From NCBI GenBank assembly GCA_964387285.1, contig CAYLWO010000013.1, positions 42,305 through 106,304 of the forward strand: a stretch of DNA of 64,000 nt, written 5' to 3'. Positions 51,999-61,008 of the stretch are shown piece after piece. The position numbers and the translations under genes are program-made. The stretch is from Anaerohabitans sp964387285 (GTDB lineage Bacteria; Zhuqueibacterota; Zhuqueibacteria; Residuimicrobiales; Residuimicrobiaceae). Every line of letters begins with the position of its first letter. The stretch's first letter is position 1. Below the pieces are notes generated by a model. The model saw only the letters and a list, made by a program, of their open reading frames with translations. It had not been told where the DNA came from and did no database searches.

Positions 51999-54900
51999 TT
52001 ATCTTTTGACCCATTTAACCGCATCGGCGTAGACAATGCGGCCGTTGCTTTCGTTTGAAATTTCCACTCTGGCGTCTCCGGACGAAAAATAGTGGGAACA
52101 CAGCAACAACCACCCCGGTTCGGCCTTTGCCGCATCGATGGTCACATCCTCGACGCCGTCGTCATGATGCACTTTGAGCCGAAATTCTCCGATATTTTGT
52201 CGTCCCCGACTACCGCTGCCGCTGCGCTCACGGAAAAAACCGGGAATTCTGGCGATATGAAAAAACACGTCATATTGCCCATTCGAGGGAATTTGCGCGG
52301 TCCAGGTTGCCGTTTTATCGCCTTGGCCGCTTTTGATATAAACGGCAGAGTGGATATAATGTCCATAAAAATCGTTCAACGTGGTAAAAGTCCAGATTTG
52401 TGCCGGGTTCCACCAGGAAATGGATTTATATTTCATCTCCTGTTCAACGGATTTGTTCGGCATCCATTTTTTTAACAAACTGGTTGAAACCTGACTGAAA
52501 AATTTGAATCCGGGGTCTTCGTTATCGACGATAATGTCATGGCCGATGGACGGCATGACGGTCGGTTGTTCACCGGAAAAAGGCACAGCGTTGGCTCTTT
52601 CCTTGATTTCGCCCAGAGAGTGTGTGATCTGTATCGGCAGGTTCTGCGAAATCAGGGTGTTGATGGACAACACCTGCGGTGCATCATCCAAAACCACGCC
52701 GATCTCCTTCACCTCGCCGGCAGTCAGACGATAAAGCCGATCCGGTTCGGTTTCGCGTCGATTCATAAAACCGCCGCGTCCACCGCCCATACCCGGGGGA
52801 GGTCCACCCATGCCAAAACCACCCATGCCCGGAGGTCCGCCGCGCCGGAAATTCACGGCTACCAGACCGGACACCGGTTCGGGATTGGCGATCTTGAAGC
52901 GAACCTGATAACGGGAACGATCCTGATCCAACACTTTATAAGCCTGTACATCATCGACCAGGAACGCCGGCAATTTGTTGCTTTCTTGCCAATAGGCGTA
53001 ATCGCTCTGCAGATCATAGCCATATTGTCCACGCAAGGCGCTGATAAAATCATCCACTGCCGTTTGTTGAAAACGATGCTGCAAAAGAAATTGGTTGATG
53101 AATTTGGGAAACTGCTCGGCGCTCACCTGGCTCTCGATATTTTTAAATAGATATTCTCCTTTGATGCGCAAGACATCACCGGCGATCGTTCGTTTGTCTT
53201 TGTTATGTAAAATTTCCAGCAAGCTGCCTTTTTTCAATTCCTCATTGACCCGTTCTTCGTCGGTGCTGCCAAACATGAAAGGGCGAAAAGAGGTTTGTCT
53301 GGCGCTCTGCGCAGTGCTGCGATTGTAGAGATAGGATTCGCAGGCCGTATTAAACAGCGGATTCTTGTCTGAATAAAAATAGTTGCCCGCCGCATAGTAA
53401 AGCGGAAAAAGCGAATAATTCCCCGGAAAGCTTGTCCAGTTCTCGCGAAAAGAACGCTCGGTTCGGGTGCCCAACAAAGCAGACTCTACAAACGTACGAA
53501 ATAGGCGCGCTTGCATCTCCTGCGGCGTGTAAACCTGATTCATCTGTCGCGCCATGCGTTCCATACGCCGATTTCGTTCAGGAAAATCGGCGCCCATAAC
53601 GCCAAGCCCATATTCCGGCAGCAGAACCATCTCCGGCAGAGTATTTTCCTGCTGTGTGGTCCAGATTCGTTCATAGGTGGCAAATTGAATGGGCGTTTCC
53701 ACCAGGCTCAATCTTTGGGAAGGATAATTAAGACCCAATTGACGTTCATAATCTTGTTTCAGCTCTCGCACCACGACAGCCAACGTATCCTGGATGTTTT
53801 TGAAATAGGGCGAAAAATAATCATGATCTTGTTTATAATACAAATTGTAAACAACCTGATCCACCTGCAGCGACTGTTTCGTGTAAGGTCCGATAACAAG
53901 CGCCAGTTGCGGCAATGGATTTTCGGCCTGGTAAATAAAATGTCCACCTGGCGATTCCTCGCAATGGCCCTGACTGATTACCTGCAGACCAGGCTGTGTT
54001 TGCACCTGCAGCCGATAACGGACAAAATCCCTTTGCTCGCTTTTTGGGAAAGCGGCGCCCATGGGGATGCCGCTGATGGGGTACCACAGACATTCGGGCG
54101 TCAGCAGTACATAATCGTTTTCCACAAAACAGTATTTTTTATCAGATGTGAACGCCCATTGTCGCTGCCGCCGGCCGCGCGTTTCTTCGTCCAACCAGGC
54201 ATAGCACGCTTGCTCATCAGGCGCACCGTGATAACGGATGAGCAACGAATCGCTTTTTTTCATAGACAATGGTTGACGGAGTGCAACAGTCAACAAATGC
54301 GCTTTGCGGTCAAATGAACAGGCCTCCTCATGCATCACGATCTGATCAACCATGAATCCCGGATTCAGGCTAAAGACGGCCTTGCTGACAGGCGTTTGAC
54401 CGTCATTGGTAAAAACGATGCGATCGACAAATTGCAGCTCTGCCCCTTTATGAATCATATCCAAATCGGATCGCACAATGGCAACACGTGGTTCCTGCAG
54501 GGCTGACTGGTTGAGAAGGTTCATTTCCGCACGCAGCGTTACCCCGGTTTTAAAATGGTTGTAATATAAAGTCGCCATGACGGCGCAGGCAGCTGAAAAA
54601 CCGATAATAACCACCACAGCGAATCTTCGCAATCCCGGTGATTGCGGCAAACGGGGCAATAACAGAACGGCTGAAAAAATGAGAGCCATGCCCAGTAAAA
54701 AATAACAACCGCGTTGCATCCACAACAGGTCGGCAGAGGTCAGACCGACGAAATCAGAGATCACGAGAGGTTGATAAAAAGCGAGATAATCGGCAAGACC
54801 GTAAACACGATCGCGGACAAAAAAAAGCGAACCGGCTGCAAATCCCAACAACAGCACAAAAGTCACCGCCTGGTTGCGAATCAATAACATGAGCATGAAA

Positions 54901-55397
54901 GATAAGCCAAAGGTGAAAATCAGCGTCGGCAGGGATATCAGCAGCGGATACATGACATAGGCAGCCCAGGCAATCGGCCGATCTGAAAACACGCCGTTGA
55001 TCACGGCCGCAAAGAACAACATCACCAGGTTAAAACCGATAAAAACAAAAAGGTTGCCCAGCAGCTTGCCGAAAATGTAATCGCCGTTGGTCATGTTGCG
55101 CATGTAAATCACTTCGGTGGTGTCCATTTTTTTATCCCGCTTGAGAAACTCGGTGGATAAAAAAATGGCCAAAACCGCCTGGACCAGATTCAACCAGCTG
55201 ACATTCATCAAAGGAATAAAAGACGGCATGGCGCGAAAAAACCACGGCGCGTCTTTAACCGCGCCGGAAAAAAAGATCACGTCAAACGCACCGATAAAAA
55301 ACAGCGTCAGTCCGGCAAAAATGCGAAAAAACCAACTGCGCAGCAAGGTTTTAGCTTCGTAACGGGCTACGCTCCAGATATTAAAAAGCGACAACAT
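51999..55397 (-). CDS. ABC-2 permease fused to M1-peptidase-like ectodomain and golvesin-like domain
   Basis: A giant permease of 1132 residues. Residues 1-290 hold about seven helices of ABC-2 type (FLSTEFLKRDKKMDTTEVIYM; MRNMTNGDYIFGKLLGNLFV). Residues 300-800 resemble the M1-aminopeptidase-like part of YhaP/GldG-type fusions (SKAVFSLNPGFMV; LPEMVLLPEYGLGVMG), but no HExxH zinc motif is present, so it is probably not a peptidase. A Gly/Met/Pro-rich stretch lies at about 850-873. The last 130 residues look like a golvesin/carbohydrate-binding domain (WTAQIPSNGQYDVFFHIAR ... YADAVKWV). The adjacent ATPase at 55,441 should drive it. Substrate unknown. Confidence 0.85.
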   Translation of the reverse strand: MLSLFNIWSVARYEAKTLLRSWFFRIFAGLTLFFIGAFDVIFFSGAVKDAPWFFRAMPSFIPLMNVSWLNLVQAVLAIFLSTEFLKRDKKMDTTEVIYMRNMTNGDYIFGKLLGNLFVFIGFNLVMLFFAAVINGVFSDRPIAWAAYVMYPLLISLPTLIFTFGLSFMLMLLIRNQAVTFVLLLGFAAGSLFFVRDRVYGLADYLAFYQPLVISDFVGLTSADLLWMQRGCYFLLGMALIFSAVLLLPRLPQSPGLRRFAVVVIIGFSAACAVMATLYYNHFKTGVTLRAEMNLLNQSALQEPRVAIVRSDLDMIHKGAELQFVDRIVFTNDGQTPVSKAVFSLNPGFMVDQIVMHEEACSFDRKAHLLTVALRQPLSMKKSDSLLIRYHGAPDEQACYAWLDEETRGRRQRQWAFTSDKKYCFVENDYVLLTPECLWYPISGIPMGAAFPKSEQRDFVRYRLQVQTQPGLQVISQGHCEESPGGHFIYQAENPLPQLALVIGPYTKQSLQVDQVVYNLYYKQDHDYFSPYFKNIQDTLAVVVRELKQDYERQLGLNYPSQRLSLVETPIQFATYERIWTTQQENTLPEMVLLPEYGLGVMGADFPERNRRMERMARQMNQVYTPQEMQARLFRTFVESALLGTRTERSFRENWTSFPGNYSLFPLYYAAGNYFYSDKNPLFNTACESYLYNRSTAQSARQTSFRPFMFGSTDEERVNEELKKGSLLEILHNKDKRTIAGDVLRIKGEYLFKNIESQVSAEQFPKFINQFLLQHRFQQTAVDDFISALRGQYGYDLQSDYAYWQESNKLPAFLVDDVQAYKVLDQDRSRYQVRFKIANPEPVSGLVAVNFRRGGPPGMGGFGMGGPPPGMGGGRGGFMNRRETEPDRLYRLTAGEVKEIGVVLDDAPQVLSINTLISQNLPIQITHSLGEIKERANAVPFSGEQPTVMPSIGHDIIVDNEDPGFKFFSQVSTSLLKKWMPNKSVEQEMKYKSISWWNPAQIWTFTTLNDFYGHYIHSAVYIKSGQGDKTATWTAQIPSNGQYDVFFHIARIPGFFRERSGSGSRGRQNIGEFRLKVHHDDGVEDVTIDAAKAEPGWLLLCSHYFSSGDARVEISNESNGRIVYADAVKWVKR

Positions 55398-55440
55398 AAC
55401 CTATCCTTGTGTTTGTTACAAACCAGCAACCTGGGAGCCG

Positions 55441-56325
55441 TCAATCGAACGACTCCATAAAATGCACATAGGCATGTTCCAAGTTCGGTTCCACCTGTTT
55501 ACAAGGAAAGCCGGCGATCTTTGCAGCCACGACCTGTACCTCATACCCTTTTTCCGTGGGAATCGCAGCAATCACCGGATATTTTTCCTTGATGGTTTCC
55601 AATTCGCTGTCCATCACTTCCAATTGCCAGACATGACCGCGCGCTTGCTCGACCAGTTTATCCGGCGGCCCGTTAAAAACCAGCTTTCCGCGATTCATTA
55701 ACGCCATATCCATACAGGTCGAAGAGATGTCGCCGACGATGTGGGTGGAGAGAATAATGATAATTTCTTTTCTACTTAATTCAGCCAACAAGTTGCGAAA
55801 GCGGATGCGTTCTTCAGGATCCAATCCGGTGGTGGGTTCATCAACTATGACAATTTTGGGATCGCCGATCAAAGCCTGAGCGATGCCCAGGCGCCGTTTC
55901 ATGCCGCCGGAAAGATGGTTGGCCATGCGATCGCGGGCATCGAACAATCCTACCCTTTCCAGCATTTCTTCCACGGCCTTTTTGCGGCTTTCCTGCTGTT
56001 TCATACCGGCCAAACGGGCAACATAATCCAGGAATTCATGCGTGCGTAATTTGGTGAAAAGGCTGAAATCCTGCGGCAGATAGCCTAAAATGGCACGGAT
56101 TTTCCCACGATGTTTTTGTAAATCCAGGCCATTGACCAGGACCTTGCCTTCGGTAGGTTTCATCAGTGTGGCGAGAATGCGCATCAGCGTTGTTTTGCCG
56201 GCGCCGTTTGGTCCCAATAAACCAAATATCCCGTCCTTAATGACCAAATCGACCTGATCCACTGCACGCCGGCCTCTTGCATATTCCTTGGATAAATGTT
56301 CAATCCGGATCTCCATCGCCTCCAT
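55441..56325 (-). CDS. ABC transporter ATP-binding protein
   Basis: A 294-residue ATPase: IRIEHLSKEYARGRRAVDQ, GPNGAGKTTLMRI (Walker A), LSGGMKRRLGIAQA (signature), VDEPTTGLDPEE (Walker B) and STHIVGDI (switch His). The C-terminal 70 residues resemble those of the ATPase fused to the RND pump, and the two share ERIRFRNLL, so they are paralogues. It is the first gene of the efflux run, followed by its permease after 43 bases. ATG 56316 is an equally good start. Confidence 0.93.
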   Translation of the reverse strand: MEAMEIRIEHLSKEYARGRRAVDQVDLVIKDGIFGLLGPNGAGKTTLMRILATLMKPTEGKVLVNGLDLQKHRGKIRAILGYLPQDFSLFTKLRTHEFLDYVARLAGMKQQESRKKAVEEMLERVGLFDARDRMANHLSGGMKRRLGIAQALIGDPKIVIVDEPTTGLDPEERIRFRNLLAELSRKEIIIILSTHIVGDISSTCMDMALMNRGKLVFNGPPDKLVEQARGHVWQLEVMDSELETIKEKYPVIAAIPTEKGYEVQVVAAKIAGFPCKQVEPNLEHAYVHFMESFD

Positions 56326-56485
56326 CCTTTTATTGATTCGCTGATGGCAAAACTGTCACAACTGACTTACGGGTTTACGATAAATCAAAACCAAGGTTAC
56401 ATAACTTGTTTGATTAAAGGACGTATGGGGTAGTGAAAAGTTCTTGAATTTGGATTGGTATATTGGCATCTGCACACACAAAAAT

Positions 56486-56514
56486 AAAAAAAGCGTGCTC
56501 GGTCAGAAGCACGC
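56486..56514 (-). terminator. Rho-independent terminator of the GntR-regulated operon
   Basis: On the minus strand GCGTGCT and AGCACGC pair across an eight-base loop and are followed by seven T residues, then ATTTTT. It lies about 130 bases after the kinase-like gene. The rest of the gap 56326-56644 holds a weak hairpin (GGAGT/ACTCC near 56543) and no gene. Confidence 0.85.
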
Positions 56515-56644
56515 CTAGTCGGGGAGGACCAAATATTATGTCGGAGTGGGCTGACTCCGGGCACAACAGTCCATACCTTGGTACGTATTAAAACACCTTC
56601 AGTTTCAGGAGATATGCAACAAAAATGTAACAAAAGTCAGGGAA

Positions 56645-57613
56645 TTACAAGGCAATTTGATACTCTTGCGTTAAAAAATCGCAGGTTTTGAGCGCATTTT
56701 CATACTTGACCTTGCCATAATTATAAAAATCAAATTTTTTCCCAGAGATTTGCTTTTGCACCAGGCTCCAGAGAAACCAATACATATCCGGAAACGGTTT
56801 ATATAGATCAATATAATAAAGGGTCTCCCGGCGGTCTTCCCCACAGGCATAAGCTGAAACGAAAAGTTGTTCTTTATCGCGTGGAATCAGCACCTCCTGA
56901 AACAGATCAGCCAGGTCATAGTATCGCGGCGACATGCCGGCATACTCCCAATCGATAATGAAAACAGAACCACCATACAGGTTCTCGTACCCCGGCTCTA
57001 TGAGCAGGAAATTTTCCGCCACCAGATCGTTATGACAGAGACAATAGGTTGATTCGGGGATTTGCATGAGGCGATCCAATTTTTCCAGCTTTTTCAAGAC
57101 GCCGGCAATATCGAATTCCGGATAGCGAATGCCCAGAGAATCCTGTAACAGGTCGGCCATTTTGATCACTTCAACAAGAGGATTGAATATTTTTTGCAGC
57201 CGAGCGGAAGCGGAGTGCATCGTGCGAATGGGTTGTGTGATTTTTTCATAGAGTGCGGCATCGAGAAAGTGTTTTGGGTTCAACGTGATCGCATGATCAA
57301 GATAGGCGACGATCGTCACGCCCAGTTCCGGCAGGTATTTGATCAATGGCGGACCAATGCCCAACTCTGCTGTTTTAACAATGGCATCGACCTCTTCGGC
57401 ACGATTAATGTACAATTCGGTCTTGTCGCCATAGATGCGGATCGAATAATCACCTTTTGCACATTTAGCGCGATAGAGTCGGTTGGTGTTGCCGCCATGC
57501 AATTCAGTAATGTCGATGGGACAACCGCGCCATTCCGGCAACAGTTCGCAGCACGCCTCTGCCGTGAATTCGCGGTTTAAAAAAGAAGAGACGGAATTTC
57601 TATTTTCTACCAT
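56645..57613 (-). CDS. Choline/ethanolamine-kinase-like phosphotransferase
   Basis: A 322-residue kinase of the choline-kinase/LicA branch of the aminoglycoside-phosphotransferase fold. GGNTNRLYRA near the N-terminus is the nucleotide loop. The Brenner motif is CHNDLVAENFL and the metal-binding loop is VFIIDWEYAG. Length matches the family. It overlaps the transporter stop (TGATG). With a GlpT-type transporter and GlpA-like enzymes upstream, it may phosphorylate choline or a related polyol/amine head group. This is inference. Confidence 0.82.
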   Translation of the reverse strand: MVENRNSVSSFLNREFTAEACCELLPEWRGCPIDITELHGGNTNRLYRAKCAKGDYSIRIYGDKTELYINRAEEVDAIVKTAELGIGPPLIKYLPELGVTIVAYLDHAITLNPKHFLDAALYEKITQPIRTMHSASARLQKIFNPLVEVIKMADLLQDSLGIRYPEFDIAGVLKKLEKLDRLMQIPESTYCLCHNDLVAENFLLIEPGYENLYGGSVFIIDWEYAGMSPRYYDLADLFQEVLIPRDKEQLFVSAYACGEDRRETLYYIDLYKPFPDMYWFLWSLVQKQISGKKFDFYNYGKVKYENALKTCDFLTQEYQIAL

Positions 57614-58914
57614 CAATGTTCGCCAACTTTATTCCATAACGTAGCGATCAACAGACTGCACAACAGGCTAATAATGATCATGAAATAGAACACCGATGTC
57701 CAGCCCATATTACCGACAAGCCAGCCCACCAGCCAACCGGAAAAAATCTGCCCCACGGACCCCATGCCGTTGACAAATCCGGCGGTTGTGGCTGCGCGTT
57801 TGTGTGAGCCGAAATCCATTACAGCTACAGCGGAAATCACGAAATCAGGGCCATAGGTCATAAAACCAACCAAGCCCATCGCGATCGGAATCATCGAATT
57901 GGGCGCTTTGCTGAAAAAGAACAAGGAACCCATCAAACATAACAACATGATGGTGCAAATCGGCGCGCGTCGCGAGGCAAAAACCTTGTCCGACAAATAA
58001 CTGGCTATCATGGTGCCGAACAAGCCGACCAGAGCGAACAAGGTCGAATAATAACCGGCCGTGTCCGTAGCCATCCCGCGTTCCTGAGCCAAAAACGTCA
58101 CCGACCAGAACATAAAAGTATACCGTATGAATTTGATGCCGAAATAGCTGGTGGCCAATACCCACACAGGACCTTGGCGCAGGATTTCACGAACATTTTT
58201 CCACATGGAAACCGGACCGTCGGCCCGGTCTGCCGCCGACTTTTGTTCCGCTTCCCGATGAATCGTCAATCCGACATCCTGAGGTCTATCTTTAAAAATG
58301 AGAAAGACGATAACCGTAACAAAGGCCAGCACCATGGCGCATATCCAGAACACCCACTGCCATTCGGAATAGGTGACGCTGTGGCCGGCGGGATTGACAA
58401 TGGTATGTTTGGCTGTGTGTCCGATGACAAAAGCGGCCGTGGCTGTGGCCGCCACGTCGCCGAACGTATAACAAGAGCCCCACGGCGCCATAACCTTGCC
58501 GCGTTCATGCAGAGAAAACCAGTTGGACATGCCCTTGATCACCGCAGGCCAACCGGCGGATTGTGCAAATCCATTCAACGTCCAAAGTATGCTCATGACG
58601 AGAATGGAGGTGGAAAAACCAAAAAGCACATTCAGGAAAACCGTGGCAACCATGCCGACAAGCATCACGGTTTTGGCCCGCCATTTGTCACAAAGCGCGC
58701 CGTTGATAAATTGCCCCGCTGCATAACCGATGTGATAGCCGGTGATCATCATGCCCATAAGCTGGGCGGTCCAGCCAAACTCTTTCATGATCTCCGGTTG
58801 GGCATTGGTGAGGGTCTTGCGGCAGAGATAATAACCGGCATAGGCGAGCCAGGTGCCCCAAAACGCATATATACGCCACTTGCGAGTAATTCTATCCGCA
58901 CTAATAAATTGCAT
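57613..58914 (-). CDS. MFS organophosphate:phosphate antiporter-type transporter (GlpT/UhpT-like)
   Basis: A 433-residue inner-membrane carrier with 12 helices. The start WLAYAGYYLCRKTLTNAQPEI and GYHIGYAAGQFINGALCDKWR are typical of the OPA family, which exchanges phosphate for organic phosphates such as glycerol 3-phosphate. NGFAQSAGWPAVIKGMSNWF is a further family signature. Start ATG 58914 lies within the regulator's end and follows GGAGG. The substrate is probably a phosphorylated glycerol or head-group compound. Confidence 0.9.
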   Translation of the reverse strand: MQFISADRITRKWRIYAFWGTWLAYAGYYLCRKTLTNAQPEIMKEFGWTAQLMGMMITGYHIGYAAGQFINGALCDKWRAKTVMLVGMVATVFLNVLFGFSTSILVMSILWTLNGFAQSAGWPAVIKGMSNWFSLHERGKVMAPWGSCYTFGDVAATATAAFVIGHTAKHTIVNPAGHSVTYSEWQWVFWICAMVLAFVTVIVFLIFKDRPQDVGLTIHREAEQKSAADRADGPVSMWKNVREILRQGPVWVLATSYFGIKFIRYTFMFWSVTFLAQERGMATDTAGYYSTLFALVGLFGTMIASYLSDKVFASRRAPICTIMLLCLMGSLFFFSKAPNSMIPIAMGLVGFMTYGPDFVISAVAVMDFGSHKRAATTAGFVNGMGSVGQIFSGWLVGWLVGNMGWTSVFYFMIIISLLCSLLIATLWNKVGEH

Positions 58915-59674
58915 TCATTCCTCCAGCTGCCGCCTTGTTCTCCCGGGTGGTGTTGATTTTAAATTTGGCGCGATCGGCTCGATAAATATCCTCAGCGTAC
59001 TCTACCGGCGTATCGTCAGGGAGAAAAACGAGCCGGTTCATAATCAACACCGGTTTTCCGGCAGCCAGGCCTAGTAATTTTCCATCCGGTTTGGTGGCCA
59101 GGGATGCTTCGATGGTATGTTCCGAACGTTGAAACACATAGCCGAATTTCTGCTCCAGCATATCGTATATCGGGCCGCTCAAATCGACATCTTTCAGTTT
59201 TTGTCCCAGCTCGATGCGAAAATAGGAATGCTCCAACAGCAAGGGCTCGAAATCGCCATAACGCAATCGCTGCATGAACACAATATCCTCACCTGCAGCC
59301 AACTGCAGTTTATTGCGCACGTAATCAGGCGCAGGGAATTGACGAAAGGCCAGCACCTTGGCGCGCGGCATTTTGCCGGTTGCGGACATGACTCGAGAAA
59401 AACTCATCACCTTGCTGGATTCATGCACAATCTTGGTAGAGGCGACAAATGTACCCAAACCTCGTTGCCGTTCTATCAAACCTTCGCGATTCAATATGCG
59501 CAAGGCTTCCCGCACCGTCCCCCGACTGATGGCATACGTGTCACACAGATCATGCTCTGAGGGCAGCGGTTTACCGGCTTCAAAATGATAGGTTAGCATC
59601 ATCTCCCGCAATTTTTCCGCCAACTGATGGTAGAGCGGAATATAACTCTTTTTATCCAGCAAAGTGCTTTTCAC
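58901..59674 (-). CDS. GntR-family regulator with UTRA domain
   Basis: A 257-residue repressor-type regulator. The winged helix is at residues 13-75 (KPLPSEHDLCDTYAISRGTV; LRILNREGLIERQRGLGTFV). The UTRA ligand-binding domain follows (AGEDIVFMQRLRYGDFEPLL; VFLPDDTPVEYAEDIYRADR). The GTG at 59674 is chosen because AAGGAG lies eight bases before it. It sits mid-operon and probably binds the palindrome at 62452-62469, with a small organic phosphate or substrate as inducer. Confidence 0.9.
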   Translation of the reverse strand: MKSTLLDKKSYIPLYHQLAEKLREMMLTYHFEAGKPLPSEHDLCDTYAISRGTVREALRILNREGLIERQRGLGTFVASTKIVHESSKVMSFSRVMSATGKMPRAKVLAFRQFPAPDYVRNKLQLAAGEDIVFMQRLRYGDFEPLLLEHSYFRIELGQKLKDVDLSGPIYDMLEQKFGYVFQRSEHTIEASLATKPDGKLLGLAAGKPVLIMNRLVFLPDDTPVEYAEDIYRADRAKFKINTTRENKAAAGGMNAIY

Positions 59675-59744
59675 TGTCAAAACTCCTTATCAAATGGAGT
59701 AAACGTGAATGCGTTACTGTGCGCGGCCAAGATAAAGAGCCCAT

Positions 59745-61007
59745 TCAATTCTGCTCGACACATGACATCCTGATCTGTAACGGGCATTTTTCTGATCTAA
59801 CTTTTACAAGCCAATGGTCCTGCAAATAGTACGAATGGTTTGGTATGCAGAGACTGAAAGATTGCTCGTGTAAAATTTGCTCCTTTTGCAGCACCTGGAT
59901 TTTAACGGCTTGGCAAATTTTTTGCACACGAAAACAAAATCGACCCGTGGGCGCCTGTCTGGCCTCCCACGAGACTGCATCAGGAGAAATCCATTTCATG
60001 GGTGGATCGACCAAAATAGGTATGCGTTGCTGAACCGCTGCCTGGCCTGATAAATAGCGATGAATGGCTTTAGCGGCATACACGCCCTCCAGAGCAGCCC
60101 GATCAGCGGTCTCAGCGCCGCGCAATAGATTGCCGGCGGCAAAAAGCCCGGGCTGCGACGTGGCTAACTGGGTATCGACCACCGGCCCTAAGGTTTTGCT
60201 GTTCATGTCAATGCCGGCGCGTCGCGCTAATTCATGATCCGGTATCCAATCGCCGGTAAAAACCACAGCGTCGCACGGAACAGTTTGAACACTCCCCGTT
60301 ATCTTGTTTTTAATATCCACGGCCTCAACGTGATGCCGGCCGATAATTCGGTCAATGACGCTGTTGGTCGTCATAAGCGTGCGTGGCCAAATATGCGTTA
60401 TCAGCGTAGCTGCCGGACGATAAATGCCGGCGACTTGATGACGCGGCAGGTCCGTGATCATGGCCACCGTGCGGCAGCGTGCTCTGGCCAAAGTCACAGC
60501 AGCCGACATGGCTACCAGTTCAGCGCCAACCACTACCGCTTTTTTACCGATCCGGCTATGATGCCTATGCACAAAATCTTGCAGAGAACCTGTGGTAAAT
60601 ACGCCGGACGGCCTTGCGCCGGCAATCAGCCGAGCCGAACGGGGGCGTTCGCGGCATCCGGTCGCCAGCAGGATCGCCTGCGCTTCAATGTCATGCAATC
60701 CGTACGGACTGGAAGCAACACATTTATTGGGGCCGGACCATTCGATGATCGTCGTGAATGTACGAATGTCGACGCCAAGGCGTTCAGCCGATACAACATA
60801 ATGTCGCGCGTAGCCAGGTCCGGTCTTGACGCGGTGCAAATCGCCAATGCCAAATCCGAAATGATGACAAAACCGAGGCATGCCGCCGGCGGCCGCTTCC
60901 CGATCAACCACCAGAACTTGCACACCCGATTTCCGCAAATGTATCGCAGCGGCTAAACCCGCAGGACCGGCGCCAATGATTAATACTTGCGTTTGTATTT
61001 TCTTCAT
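59745..61007 (-). CDS. FAD-dependent NAD(P)/disulfide-type oxidoreductase
   Basis: A 420-residue flavoprotein. VLIIGAGPAGLAAAIHLRKSG is the FAD motif; ILLATGCRERPRSARLIAGA and KKAVVVGAELVAMSAAVTLA (second nucleotide site, here GAELV) follow, then GLFAAGNLLRGAETAD. Such proteins pair with GlpA-like dehydrogenases and BFD proteins in Thermotogae and spirochaetes, probably passing electrons to NAD+. Start ATG 61007 lies one base after the GlpA-like stop, with GAGGAG overlapping it. Confidence 0.85.
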   Translation of the reverse strand: MKKIQTQVLIIGAGPAGLAAAIHLRKSGVQVLVVDREAAAGGMPRFCHHFGFGIGDLHRVKTGPGYARHYVVSAERLGVDIRTFTTIIEWSGPNKCVASSPYGLHDIEAQAILLATGCRERPRSARLIAGARPSGVFTTGSLQDFVHRHHSRIGKKAVVVGAELVAMSAAVTLARARCRTVAMITDLPRHQVAGIYRPAATLITHIWPRTLMTTNSVIDRIIGRHHVEAVDIKNKITGSVQTVPCDAVVFTGDWIPDHELARRAGIDMNSKTLGPVVDTQLATSQPGLFAAGNLLRGAETADRAALEGVYAAKAIHRYLSGQAAVQQRIPILVDPPMKWISPDAVSWEARQAPTGRFCFRVQKICQAVKIQVLQKEQILHEQSFSLCIPNHSYYLQDHWLVKVRSEKCPLQIRMSCVEQN

Positions 61008-61008
61008 A

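Noticed and set aside
56397..56633. 78-codon minus-strand open frame
   Set aside because: It spans the terminator hairpin and has unusual composition with no family resemblance.
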